In this document: positions 36,340 through 48,358 of the stretch, one piece after another
How the letters are laid out: each line of letters begins with the position of its first letter
Position numbering within the stretch: the first letter of the stretch is position 1
DNA from: Mycogone perniciosa
Taxonomy: Eukaryota; Ascomycota; Sordariomycetes; Hypocreales; Hypocreaceae
DNA length: 64,000 nt
Direction: 5' to 3'
NCBI GenBank assembly: GCA_025331125.1
Contig: JAOALB010000008.1
Span: forward strand, 62,001 to 126,000
Made by a program: the position numbers and the translations under genes
Notes under the pieces: model-generated
The model's database searches: none
Seen by the model: only the letters and a program-made list of their open reading frames with translations
Told to the model about the DNA's origin: nothing

Positions 36340-37489
36340 AGCAGAGCATATCATATCAGGGGGGACATCTTCTGCAGCAGAGTATCAGGGCTATTCTGCA
36401 TACCTTCATTGTATAGATATTTTAGTCGTTCAGAGGTTGGATACGGGAAAATCCATAATATGAAAAAGTATCCGAGGCTATGCGTGATTTGCTTGTGATA
36501 ATGATGGCGTTGTTTGTTTGTTTGTTTGTTTGTTTGTTTGTTTGTTTGTTTGTTTGTTTGTTTGTTTGTTTGTTGATGTGACACGTGGTTTTCACATCAC
36601 ATGAGGTCAATCGGGCGGATTTGGTAAAGAGACACGGAAGCGGACCGACAGAGTTTAGCCGCTCCTCCGGCGTACTATTGAGATGATTGAGCGTATGAGA
36701 TGTGAGATACGATGAGAGGAGATGGTGTGAGGAGGCGGGGTGATGCGTTACTCAGGAATAAGTGACATGTTGGATGCTAGAGAGAGTGATGCCGAGGTCT
36801 CTTATCGCTGTAAACGTGAGGCAGTATCTCGGGCTCGGATCATTCCTCAAGACCGATTGACAGCTCCGTCTTGGACTTGCAAGCATAATCAAGGTCATTA
36901 ATATAAATATTCATACGAAGTATAGTACCCCGCTATCGTGATGATGATGTCTGTCTGGTTGTTACGCAATATTATTCTTGGCAACTGAGGGCTGAACGGC
37001 GTAGCCTACTGGGCTTCACTTGGGGTTACTACCAAGTACGAAGTACATGAAGTGAGAATGATTTGACTGGGTTTAGGTGTTAAAGGGAGCTGGTGTATAA
37101 CAACATCTTCATGTCAGGTTTGATAGAGGGGCCGAGTCTGTGTTACATTGGCCTATTTCTTTTATAGGTACCTAGGTAATATTCAACTCTAAGTTGTCAC
37201 CCTGTCTACTTCGTACGTCATACAAATATCCCTTTTCTCTCCAAGACCGTCACTTTTCCTCGGTCTTGTCCGTCTAACCAGGACGACAGGCAAGTCTCAA
37301 GAATCATCATCACTATCACTTCATATTCTTCCATCAACATCCGTCCAGTTTCTGTGAAGAACTCGGCAGACCTTCATATGGCAACCTCTTAGATTCATCA
37401 TACCGGCTTCTGTCTTTCATCATTCACCCTTTTCGATGTAAAGTCCCTTCCTCAACACAAGCATATACCTTTCCGGTTCAACTTTCATT
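36340..37489. other. Intergenic region between the hexosaminidase and P450 genes
   Basis: Holds the (TTTG)15 microsatellite, a CACGTG core at 36582-36587 and several TACTTCGTA-type motifs. The last part is a CT/CA-rich presumed P450 promoter and leader. No gene is recognised. Confidence 0.5.
36513..36572 (+). repeat. (TTTG)15 microsatellite
   Basis: Fifteen perfect tandem TTTG units occupy 60 bp about 175 bp after the hexosaminidase stop codon. Perfect repeats of this length are likely to vary in copy number between strains. Confidence 0.95.
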
Positions 37490-39239
37490 ATGGGCCTGGT
37501 AGAAACACTCCTGGAGCACGTCTCCATCAAGTCACTATCAATCTTGATCATCGCCATCCTGGGTATTTGGAAAATATTTGGTCGCATCGATGAGTCTCGT
37601 CGTCTCAAACTCTTGGGCAACGTTGGCCCTACTCTCCATTCCGTCCTCCCCTTCGGTAATAACAATACCCCCCGTCTTCTTATCTCATATCCATGAATCT
37701 GCCCCTGTGATGATGCTAACCGGATCTATGACTTCTAGGTCTCGACTACATGTATCGAGGCTTCCGGGCCACCTTAGAACACAGAAACCTCGAGCTCTGG
37801 CAAGATGACTTCTTCAAATCCCTTAATACTTGGACCATTGGAGCTCGCATCGCTGGCCAGCGCATCGTCTTCACGGCCGACCCGGAGAACATGAAGGCCA
37901 TTCTGGCAACCCAGTTCCACGAGTTTGGCAAGGGCGAGTACTTCCACAGGGAATGGAAGGACTTTCTCGGTGACAGCATCTTCACCACTGATGGCCAGCA
38001 GTGGCAAAATAGCCGTCACCTCATTCGGCCTCAGTTTACTCGTGATCGGGTGAGCGACCTGCATTGCTTTGAGTCCCATGTTCAGACTCTCTTCAAGACC
38101 ATTGCCAATGGTGGGCCCCTGGATGGTGAGCACCAGGTCGTTGATATGGCCACCGCGAATGGGAGGGTCATTGACATTTCTGACCTCTTCTTCCGCTATA
38201 CCCTCGATGTCGGCACTGAATTTCTCCTTGGAAGCGACGTCAAGTCTCTCTCGTAAGCTTCCCCCCTTAAACCTGAACAATTTCTCCCCCTTTTGCTAAC
38301 CACACTCTCAGCACACATAAACAAGACTTTGCCGAATCTTTCAACCGAGTCCAGCGTCTCCAAAGCCTCATGATACGGGTCTCACAGTTCCGCTTCCTCA
38401 TCCCCCAAGGTGCCTTCAAAGCCGGCCTCAAAGTCATCAACTACTTCGTCAACCACTTCATCCAGCGTGCGTTACGCATGAGCCCAGACGAACTCGCCGC
38501 CCACACCAAATCCGACAAGGACTACACCTTCCTCCACGAACTCGCCAGCTTCACCCGCGACCAGAAAGTCCTGCGTGACCAGATCCTCTCCGTCCTGCTC
38601 GCCTCTCGTGACACCACCGCCTGCACGCTCTCCTGGGCTATATACGAACTTAGTCGTCACCCCCACGCCGTGGCCCGTCTGCGCGATGAAATCCTCCAGA
38701 CCGTTGGCCATGAGCGCCTCCCTACGTACGAGCATCTCAAAAACATGCCTTACCTCAAGGCTGTTCTTAACGAGACCCTGCGTCTTTATCCTGTCGTCCC
38801 GTTCAACGTCCGCGTCTCCCTCCAGGATACAACTCTCCCCCGTGGCGGCGGACCTGACGGCACAGAGCCTTTACCCATACTCAAAAACACCCCTGTGGGA
38901 TACTCGACTCTCGTGATGCAGCGCCGCGCAGATCTCTACCCCCCTACGTCGGATACATTCACCGACCCGGCTGTGTTTAGCCCTGAGAGGTGGAGCGTAT
39001 GGCATCCCAAGCCACACGAGTACATCCCCTTCAACGCGGGCCCGCGGATTTGCATAGGGCAGCAGTTTGCGCTTACGGAGATGAGTTATACGCTGTGTCG
39101 CATCTTCCAGCGATTTGAGCGTGTGCAGAGTTTCATGCATGAGATTGATGGGGGAGAGCCATTTCTCAAGTCAGATATTGTGTTGTCACCGGGCCATGGG
39201 GTTCGTGTGGCATTCTGGGAGCCCAAGGAGAAGTCATGA
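37490..39239 (+). CDS. Cytochrome P450, CYP52-clade (alkane/fatty-acid hydroxylase-like)
   Basis: Three exons, 37490-37655, 37739-38252 and 38312-39239, give 535 residues. A hydrophobic N-terminal anchor (about residues 13-28, LSILIIAILGIWKI) would place it in the ER membrane. The I-helix motif is ASRDTT, where AGxDTT is usual. The K-helix ExxR is in NETLRLYPVVPFNVR, and the haem-binding loop FNAGPRICIGQQFA places the Cys ligand at about residue 474. Overall pattern and the LRLYPVVPFNVR segment match the CYP52 clade, whose members terminally hydroxylate alkanes and fatty acids with a reductase partner. Substrate here is inferred from clade only. Nothing around it (no synthase, regulator or transporter) indicates a biosynthetic cluster. 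It converges on the aminotransferase gene, with 290 bp between stops. Confidence 0.9.
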
Positions 39240-39529
39240 TTCCCCGGGGAGAAAAGGGGGGGGTGGTTGTTGGGTCTGCGTTTCATGGTTATGATAATGG
39301 CAAGAATAATAACGTCGGGAAATTTTTATATGGGGTATGCTATAGTCTGCAAGTTTTCTTCATCATTTCCATATGAATCAACTCCTATTCTGCGTAATTT
39401 TGACATGACCTTCAAGTGAATTTATATGCACGCAACTCCGCCATATCTCATTCATACCCGAACCCCAGCCCTTCCCACGCCATGTCATAACCTGCTAATT
39501 AGACCAGTATCTCATTCCACATTACCATT

Positions 39530-41416
39530 CTACTTCTTCCCAAAGCTTTGTCTGACCGCTCCGCCGAATCGCGAAATGGCCTCGTTCATGTTCTCCGGAC
39601 TCGCCATCGCAAAAGTGGCACGGAAGTGAAGTCCTGGCGCCGGCTTGTCTTTTTCAGTCAGGAACCAGGACCCTCGTGTGAGGAGGACGCCACTCTTGAT
39701 GCTCGTGTCGAAGATTTCCTGCTCAATCTCTTCGATGCTGCGTGTGCTAGCATCGGGATGTTTGGAGAAATCTATGGTGAACCACAACTATTGCCAAAGT
39801 CAGAATCGTCCATTCGAAGGTGCACACAAGCAAGAAGTAGGAAATAACGTACAAACATGCCTGCAGCAGGCGGGGTCCAGGTCACAATGTCTCGCGGGAG
39901 GTTATCTTCGCAAGCCGCGAGCAGCGCGTCCCTCTTCTTCGTATACTCGAGTCGGAGGTTCATCAGCCATCGCAGATAGCCCTCGTGACCCCATGTCTCA
40001 TCTAGCAATTTGTGGACAATAATTTGCGAGAAGCCATTGGGTCCCTGGCTTGCGACTTCGGCGTGACGTTGGTATCTCTCGATGATCTGCTCCGAGGCCG
40101 TGATCCATCCGAGACGTGAACCTGGAACTAGGACCTTGGAGAGCGAGTCCATCCGCATCACGCGGCCGTCGACATCTATGCTGACATATGTGGGGATAAG
40201 AGACGACACAAACTCCTCTACACTGCTAGGGGCGGGAGCATCGGGCTGATCGCGGCCAGTGTAGGGCTGCATCTGGAGGAAGTAGTATGGCTCATCCTCG
40301 AGGATGTATATATCGTGTTTCTGCGCAACACGGTAGATAGCCTGTCTTCTCTCCAAACTCTGCGTTGCCCCAGTTGGATTCTGCCCTGAAGGGACAGTGT
40401 ATAGAACGTGTGGCTTCCTGGCTCCTCTGGTATTGGTATCCCAGTTAGTCAGAAGCTCATCCATGGCTTCAGGCACGAGGCCTTGGTCATCTACGGCCAC
40501 TCCAAACGCCTTGATGCCCAATGGAGCTATAGTTTCTAGGGCGCTGGAAAAGCTGAAGGTTTCTGTAAGGATAGAATCATTGCGTTCCTTGTCGAGGAAC
40601 ATCCGTATTGCCTGCTCCAATGCTCCTGTGCTTCCAATCGTCTGGCAAATTTGCCAGTCGGCATAGGGTGGGTTACACACAATCTCAGTATGTTCAGTGA
40701 GAAATCGTATCATTTGTGCAGATCCTGATGCTTGGTTATAGTTGAGCGCAATGGACAGATCGTACGTTGCATCGCCATCGCGGGCATCATATTTTCCGAT
40801 GGTAAGGGTTTGTCCCTGCTCGAGAGTGGCTTTCTCTGAGAAGTTTGGAGATACGGGTACCTTCATCTGGAGTTCTGCAAAAGGGAACAGCTCACTGGAT
40901 GGCAGGCCGCCGCCAAGGGAGATGAGCCCTGGTTGCTTGAGATGCTTGGCGGCCTGCTTCAGAGTGCAGGGGTGTCGGGATCGACTCTCGGCGCTGAGGT
41001 GATCTGCCCGGTGTTAGTGGCTGTTGGGAAATATTGCAGCACCATGCCGGGACATAACTCACGATCCCAACGTTTCGCTTTTGGTTTATTTGTTTGCTTT
41101 GGTGATGTAAGTCAGTGATATGTGTGGTTACCCAGAGGAAGTGGCGTCAGCTCACAGGTCCCTTGAACATGTCGCTATCGGATGCCGCAGCTATGCCCGC
41201 TACCAGCTTCCCGGCCTTGGCCCTCCTGGCTGCGATCTCCTCGATGATGGAGGTGTGTCCATTTTCTTTTTGATGCATGGCTGCTGGGGCTGCTTCTGCA
41301 CTGTTTCGATGACTAAACTTGGTATGGAGCAGTCTGGTCCTGGTGTTTAGGAGCTGGACTGTACCGTAGTGAGGAATCAAAGACCGTAGTCTGGCTGCTT
41401 TTGTACCCGGCAGCAT
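39530..41416 (-). CDS. Aromatic amino acid / 2-aminoadipate aminotransferase (ARO8-like), PLP-dependent
   Basis: Four exons, 41416-41156, 41096-41063, 41003-39853 and 39787-39530, give 567 residues. This is a fold-type I PLP aminotransferase of the ARO8/kynurenine-2-aminoadipate group. Visible motifs are IEEIAARRAKAGKLVAGIAA, SDMFKGP, KPKAKRWDHHLSAESRSRHP, LISLGGGLPSSELFPF, and YTVPSGQNPTGATQSLERR. The PLP-binding lysine is in MDSLSKVLVPGSRLGWI (Lys388). Members transaminate aromatic amino acids or 2-aminoadipate with 2-oxoglutarate. Exon 2 is 34 nt. The first 46 residues (from Met1 at 41416) are basic with one acidic residue and look like a mitochondrial presequence. A second in-frame ATG at 41278 (Met47) would give a cytosolic form. 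The longer start is reported, but either may be used. Confidence 0.9.
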
Positions 41417-42770
41417 GATGGGTTTATGTATGTATGTATGTACGAAGTATAGGCACGTCGGTTTATGTGTATGCAGATGGGCCCCAGCTGCAGGCGCGCC
41501 TTATTGCGGGTGTGTGTTGTGCGACAATAGATCTGTATGGCTATTGTTGTGTCGGGGTTGGCGGGACCCTGAACGTCCTGCGGATATCGATGATACCTGG
41601 CAGATAGGTCCGGTCCCCACCTTCCTAGGCAGGCAGTAGAATAACATGTGCTATTCTTGTTATGGCTGCAAATCAGTGAAGTTGGCCGGAACTTACGACA
41701 TACTACTCCGTACATACGAGTAGTAATAAGAATAGATGGGCTCCAGGCGGAATGGATGGTCACCCGGCGCCCCTCCGGAGAGCCGGGATCGGGGGGTCCA
41801 CCGATCCTAGCCGTGGATACCCCGCAGTCCGATTGGATCGGTCCTCTCAATATCGCCTATCGTCTATTCCGAGGTTCAGCGGATCTCCAAGTTGGCCGGC
41901 CATTACGTACATGACGTGGCGCCATGGCTGTTGGCTTGGCTAATAAGAACAATAGAAGTTTGCTTTACATTGGTCAGCAGACATATACCTCAGACCGCAA
42001 GGCTGCGATGTCGCTGATTAACGCTCTTTATTGTCTCTGGCTGGGTGGAGATGCGATAAGCTGCATGTTAACCTGATCCCTTGGCTAGAAGAATAACCGG
42101 TAGGTAATCATATGATAACGACAACGATCCCACTTTAGACACGAGACATCATAATAGTACTACTCCGTAACACTAGTAACATGTCTACTAGGCGCGCCCT
42201 ACTCCGTACAGAGCAGAGCATTAACGCCTTGTTTGCATTCCACTTGTCAAGTATGGGGGTTACAGGTTAGGTATAATATACACAGCTACTGCGGAGTACG
42301 GAGTACTGCTAGTCGTTAGCCGTGCATAAGAAATCAAGGTTCACTGCCCTTGGAGAACTATCGTCATAATCCGATAATGAACAAACATGGACGTAGATTT
42401 CATACCAAAACACAATAAATACAATTTAAATCATATACTCGCATGCTTTCTAGGTCGACAGTATTCTCTTGTTGGCGCTACTTGGAAGAGCTTTGCGCCA
42501 TATCAGACGTTGTTCTGATTATGTAATACCACCACAGAAGCTCTCCCCAGTCTGACGAGGCCTCCTCCCTCCGATAACACGATGACCAACATGTGGCTGC
42601 TCAGGAAGAACCCCAAACGACCAACACACAACGACTAAATACCTGGCGCCAATGCGCCTGGCAGCTCCACATCCAGTTATGATAAACGGAAATGACCGAG
42701 GAATCGCGCTGTGAACCTCCAACATTGAAGCGCCGCGTCTGTGGACAGCTGGGGAGACTCGGCCCTCGCC
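41417..42770. other. Divergent intergenic region between the aminotransferase and RIC1
   Basis: Presumed promoters of both genes. A short TGTA microsatellite lies near 41427-41442. Several TACTCCGTA/TACGGAGTA motifs occur (about 41704, 42160, 42198 and 42297). No gene is recognised. Confidence 0.5.
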
Positions 42771-45700
42771 ATGTATTGGCCCATTGGAACTCCGCGCATC
42801 TACGCCACCAGCAGCAGCAGAGCTTCAGACTCCAATCTCTACATCTCCTACGACGGTATCTCGGACCCCTTTTCATCGTCCCCAACGTCGTCTGTACCTG
42901 GATCCAATGGCCAGTTGCTGGCCGTGCCTGGTCAAGATGAAATCGACCTTCAACCCCCACCCACCCCCATAACGCCAATCACGCCGGCTGTGCAATCGGT
43001 TGACCGTTACGAACATGCTTCGGACAGCAATGCGACGAAGGATCAGGCGACTGACGCTGCAAGGGTGCCGTTGAAGGACCCAGTGCTGGCTCTATGCGTG
43101 TCTCGTACAGGTCAGATGTTCGCCGTGATAACAGCGACGTCCATCACCCTCTGGCAAACAAAGGTGCGCCGAGAACGTCATTTGGCCCTCAGAACCTCTG
43201 TTAACGATCACAGCCTGCTGTAGTACTCGCCCTCGTAGTACGATCCGAACCCTCCCTGGAGTCATATGGCACCAACGTGGATCTTCTGTTCCGGCCAGAC
43301 TCTGCTATCCTGGTCGTCCATACCTCGAAAGGATACCTCATTACATACTCGATAGCAACCGATGGCGAGTCCCGAGTCTATAAACCGCATTTTCCGAATT
43401 ACCACAACGTGCAACGAAGAAAGCTGAGCTTAGCCAGTGCTCAAACCAACCTGCGACCGGATCAAATCCTATGGGGTCCCGGAGAAGGGACGGGAGTTCG
43501 GGATGTGAGTGTGCGCTTTCGCATGGTAATCAAGGTCGATGCCGGAATAGAAAGCGCGTTAGCTCTTGACGACGAGTTGGTGGTTGCCACACGAAAGCCT
43601 GCTGCAGTGCAGTGCATTCGCTGGACCCCTGACAGCAACGGGAATCAAACGAGAACAGAGATTATGAGTCGCATGGGCTGGGTAGAGAAAAAAGTATCTG
43701 TCGTTGAGATGACGCATGACCGGCCAATGAACTTGACAACATGGATTACTAGCGATGGGCGGGCGTATGCGGTTCAGCGACAACAGCGCCATCGTCCAAA
43801 CGGCGAGGAGCCTGATAGCGCAGAAGCGAAGCGCCTCTTCAAGGGCCACTGTTTTCATATCCCACAAGGCTCGAAGGGGCATGCTGTCCGTGCCGTCATC
43901 AATGCTCGGTTCTCGCTCATCGCGGTGGGTTGCTCTGACGGCACGATCCACGTTTATTCCGTCAGGGACTACGCTGGCAACATCGCGCACTCCCACACTC
44001 ACCACGTGCCAACATCAACATACAGCGCAGGGCCTCTCACAACTTTGAGCTATTCGCCTGACGGATACTGCCTCTTCGCGGGCTTTACGAAAGGATGGTC
44101 TACATGGAGCATGTTTGGGAAGCTTGGGAGTAATAGTTTCGGTGCGGAGCCTCGTCTTTCCGATAGCAATGGCGAGCAGTGGCTCTCAGGAATCAAGGGA
44201 GCTACATGGGTCGGCGGAGGCTCCGAGATTTTGATGATAGGGCAGCGGCATGAAGCTGTTTGGTCACTGGACATGGCCAGAAATGCCGTCACTGGTTGCT
44301 ATAATGAGGCGAACGTATTCCGTACAGTTCTGCAAACACCAACGAGCATCATGGTCTATCGAGGGTATGATCTGCCTGATTTGACCAGCATATCCGCGGA
44401 GCCATTTTTGTGGCATACCTCAAGAATCCCCTCGACATATCTGCTTAACCAATGGCCGATTCGACAAACGGTTATTTCCCCGGACGGGCGATATGTTGCG
44501 GTGGCAGGTCGTCGTGGATTGGCTCACTATAGCGTCAATAGTGGCCGGTGGAAGACCTTCGCTGACGAGGCAATGGAAAACGGATTCCAGGTTTGTGGGG
44601 GGATGTGTTGGCATCAGCACATTTTAATCGCTGCGGTAGAGGACAACAGAACGTTCGAGTTGCGATTGTTCTCGCGCGAGACTGCCCTGGACAACTCGCA
44701 CGTGCTGCACACAGAGCAATTGCCCGCCCCTGTGGTGCTGATCACAACAGCTGGAGAGGATTCACTCCTTGTCTACACGTACGAGAATCTGCTCTACCAC
44801 TATGTCTTTGCACCAACGGGTGGGTCTGTTCGCCTGGTTCAAGTCGGCCAGATTGCGTTCCACGGCATTGTGAGATCCCCTGCCAGAGTTCGGGGACTCA
44901 GCTGGGTCTTGCCTGAGAATCAACTTATGGATGGGGACCCCTCTCAGGACGTAGCTGTTGCATCTGTCATATTCCTTGTTGACGGAAAACTGGTGTTGCT
45001 GAGTCCGTCACTTAATGATGAAGGCCAGCTAAAGTATGATATGCGCGTCATTGCACAAAACGTGGAGTATCATGCAAGCATGAGAGACCGGCCGCTTTTG
45101 AATGCTAGTCGTACGTCTGAGGAAGCACCATTGCGGTACGGACCTCCGGCACTCCGCGACTCATTATGGATCTTTGACGGGATGGAGTTGAAGGCGTGGG
45201 CTAATATCAACGATGTTCTAACGGCGGCAAAGGGGGATAGTGGAAAAGATCTGCCGACTCCAGCTTCTATCAATATCGACTTCTACCCGCTATCGATCTT
45301 ACTGGAAAAGGCTATTATTTTGGGCGTTGAGTCTGACTTGGTCCAACGGCGCGATGTGAACTTTTCCTTCTTTCACTTCGCGATAAGGGTGAGTGACGAT
45401 TGATGCTCGGTTTCCAGACACAGACTAATGCCCCCTATAGACGCATCTTGTTCTTCCAGATGTGCTGCGTTTTTACTTGAGCCATAACATGACTGTCGAG
45501 GCAGCGAACCTATCTCGGCAGTACGAGGGATTGGAATACTTCTCCCACGGACTGGAGATTCTGTTGCACCGCGTTTTAGACGAGGAAGCCGATACATCGC
45601 CAAAGCCTGAAGATGCTGTCCTGCCACGGGTCCTGTCACTGTTGTCATCATCTAAGGAGTATCTTGACATTGTGCTACAGTGCACCCGAAAGACTGAGGT

Positions 45701-46160
45701 TCGGCAATGGAAGACGCTCTTCGCATACCTGCCGCCGGCACAAGAGTTATTCGAGGAATCGCTACAAAGAGGCTCACTCAAGACAGCAGGGGGATACTTG
45801 ATTATTCTCCACACATTGGAGGAATTGGAGTCTTCACTCGAACAGTCCGTGCGGGTTCTAACGAGGGCAATGAGGGAGGGTGATTGGGAGCTATGTAAAG
45901 AGCTAGCGAGATTCTTGGCCGCAATGGACGAGACCGGGGAGATTTTACAAGAAGCTATGAAAATGGCCAACGTCAATTTGGATCGGGCACCCGTTCAAGA
46001 GGGAATTGGAAGCAGACTATTGGCGATTCCGCCTACGAGGTTTGGCCACGGGATTGCCAGCAGAACGAGCAGTGGGGAGGACGATGGAACCGAGTCCGAT
46101 GCGCGGTCTGCGAGTGACGCGGGCAGTATTGCCTCAACGATCAGTCCGCTGGATGGGTAA
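42771..46160 (+). CDS. RIC1: RIC1-type guanine nucleotide exchange factor subunit
   Basis: Three exons, 42771-43163, 43214-45388 and 45441-46160, give 1095 residues. The start is the ATG of MYWPIGTPRIYATSS, matching the N-terminus of fungal Ric1. Ric1 with Rgp1 activates the Rab GTPase Ypt6/Rab6 at the Golgi for retrograde vesicle fusion. The N-terminal half has WD40-like beta-propeller strands, such as VLALCVSRTGQMFAVITATS, TIHVYSVRDYAG and TTLSYSPDGYCLFAGFTKGW. The C-terminal half is the helical RIC1 domain (THLVLPDVLRFYLSHNMTVE and onward). The tail is acidic and Ser-rich. The acceptor at 43213 is chosen because it restores PAVVLALVVRSEPSLESYGTN. The next acceptor-like TAG loses that segment. 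The next gene on the same strand is CKB1, but distance makes co-transcription unlikely. Confidence 0.92.
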
Positions 46161-46753
46161 TGCACTGGTACGTCTGAGACGAAGCCGGAAGGGCGGATGG
46201 TTTGTATGGCGCAACTTGTTTTGTTCGTGATGATTTCTTATATGGGTTATATGGGCGAAGGAGACATGGGGAATACTTGGGTAAAGGAGGTAGGGACATT
46301 ATACAAGTACATAGATGTGCAGCAGAAAATAGGCGACTGTGCCGTCACATCATTGTACAGATGAAAAAATAGGCGACAGAAATATACACATATACACATA
46401 TACTCCGTACATACAAAGTACCTACGAAGTACAAATGGGTTTCCTTCATCCCATAGCCGAATGCGGCTGATGCTGGTGATTTTTCAGTGATAAGGCGTGG
46501 AGCGATTCGCTTAGTCACGTTATCGTCTAGAATAATCCGGACCCCACCACCATCAATCAGTCAACCAACAACCATCCAGCATCAAGACCAACTTCCAACT
46601 GCCACGCGACCCCATCATCGTATCCTCGCACTTCACGCCTGTTCTACCGTCTTTTACTGGTCATGGTCGCTGGCCACTGAGAGATTCTGTCCAGCCTTTT
46701 CTCCCTCCTTTTCCTCCGCGCGCGCCCCCCCCCTTCTCCAGCAGCAGCCCGAC
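46161..46753. other. Intergenic region between RIC1 and CK2 beta
   Basis: RIC1 3' region and presumed CKB1 promoter. A TACTCCGTA and a TACGAAGTA motif lie near 46400-46432. The leader is CT-rich. No gene is recognised. Confidence 0.5.
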
Positions 46754-47780
46754 ATGATGGATGACTACGTGAGCGAGTCCGACAGCGACTACACGAGCTA
46801 TTGGCGAGACTGGGTAAGTCCTCATCCCCGAGTCTCGAACCCCCCACGCCTGATTATGTGCGGCAGCACTGGCGCAGGCCAATGGAACCCCGAAGAGACC
46901 CGCGTCTCGCGAGCGAGAGAGAGGGCCAGAGGGCTAACACGCGCGCGATGTGGCGCAAACTACTCGTCTAGTTCATCTCATCGAGGGGAAACGAATACTT
47001 TTGCGAGATTGACGAGGAATACCTGACGGATCGGTTTAATCTGACGGGCCTCAACACCGAGGTCCAGTATTACCAGTATGCGTTGGACTTGGTGACGGAT
47101 GTGTTTGACCTGGACTGCGATGATGAGATGCGGGAGACGATTGAGAAGTCGGCGCGGCATCTGTATGGGTTGGTACATGCTCGGTATATCGTCACGACCC
47201 GTGGGTTGACCAAGATGGTACGCTGTTTCCTCCATCTCTCCATCCCCATCTTCAAGCATCGCTTGGATACACATGTCAACTAACCTCGAACTAAAAACCT
47301 GTATAGCTCGACAAGTACAAAAAAGCAGAGTTTGGCAAATGCCCTCGCGTCAACTGCCACTCCCACCCCCTGCTCCCCATGGGCCTCTCCGACATCCCCA
47401 ACCTCAAGCCCGTAAAACTCTACTGTGCCCGCTGCGAGGACACCTACAACCCCAAATCCTCCCGCCACGCCTCCATCGACGGCGCCTACTTCGGCACCTC
47501 CTTCCACAACATCATCTTCCAGGTCTACCCGGCCCTTATTCCCGCCAAGAGCGTCGAGCGCTATATCCCCCGCGTCTACGGCTTCAAAGTCCACGCCGCT
47601 GCCGCCCTCGTCCGCTGGCAGAACTCCAAACGCGATGACATGCGCAGGAGGCTGCGCAAGCTCGAGATCGAGACGGGCTTTAGAGAGGAGAATCTGGACG
47701 ATGACGAGGAGGATGACGATGACGATGTCGAGTTCGAAGGAGTAGATGGGAACATGAGACTGATTGAGGGACCGATGTAA
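46754..47780 (+). CDS. CKB1: Casein kinase II regulatory (beta) subunit
   Basis: Three exons, 46754-46813, 46972-47217 and 47307-47780, give 259 residues. The start codon is doubled (ATGATG), so translation may begin one codon later. CK2 beta dimerises and holds two catalytic alpha subunits of this pleiotropic Ser/Thr kinase. The conserved N-terminus WFISSRGNEYFCEIDEEYLT is assembled across intron 1 (158 bp). The zinc-ribbon cysteines Cys114, Cys119, Cys142 and Cys145 lie in FGKCPRVNC and LYCARC. The motifs NPKSSRHASIDGAYFGTSFH and PRVYGFKVH follow. The C-terminal tail is strongly acidic (a run of Asp/Glu) and differs from the short basic tail of animal forms. The gene converges on the PAP2 phosphatase gene, with 578 bp between stops. 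Confidence 0.94.
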
Positions 47781-48358
47781 TGACGAGGGGGCGCTGTGTC
47801 GAAGAAAGGAACAAAAAAATTAACATCAAAAGAGGGGTCAACAAAGGAAAAGGCTTCCAAGGGATTTCAACAGGGCTGTGAAAGAAAGTGTATATGTAGA
47901 CGTTTTGCATGTTTCCCCTTGTTATACTATCACCATGTTCGTGGGGGCGCCATTGTTAGTATATGATTCTCTCCCTCTCAAGCTCTTGTTGCGGATTTGG
48001 CGTTGACGGAAGACAAGAAACCGGACGGACCCTCTGAGTACAGGCGGAAGACTTGTCCAATAAATTCAAGCGTGTTCTTTCATACTATGGCCATCATAAC
48101 ATCTGCTACTCTATGCCAATGGCCTTCTACTACAAATAGTCTATGAATATGATTTTTAATGCCATCGATGTGTCAATTCGTTATACTCATTAGGTAGTTT
48201 TGCGGCCTGAGATCAAGCTATCAACTACGGTGACTTTCAAGGTCTTCTTTCATCCTCAAAACGAGCCTTTGCTTTTAAAAGCCCTCAACACCATCACATA
48301 CGAAGGGGTATCAAATAGATTCTCGACTCCATGCCTGACCCACCACCCCCTGGTCCAA
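47781..48358. other. Intergenic region between convergent CKB1 and the PAP2 phosphatase gene
   Basis: Presumed 3' untranslated regions of both genes. Nothing else is recognised. Confidence 0.5.

Noticed and set aside
36513..36572. CRISPR-like array
   Set aside because: A simple tetranucleotide repeat with no spacers. This is a eukaryotic genome.
37490..41416. P450 next to an aminotransferase as a possible secondary-metabolite cluster
   Set aside because: No backbone synthase, transporter or dedicated regulator is adjacent. Both flanking sides are housekeeping genes (hexosaminidase and RIC1).
43201..43240. Alternative acceptor at the TAG just before TACTCGCC (about 43223) for RIC1 intron 1
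   Set aside because: It would lose the conserved PAVVLALVVRS segment. The acceptor at 43213 restores it in frame.
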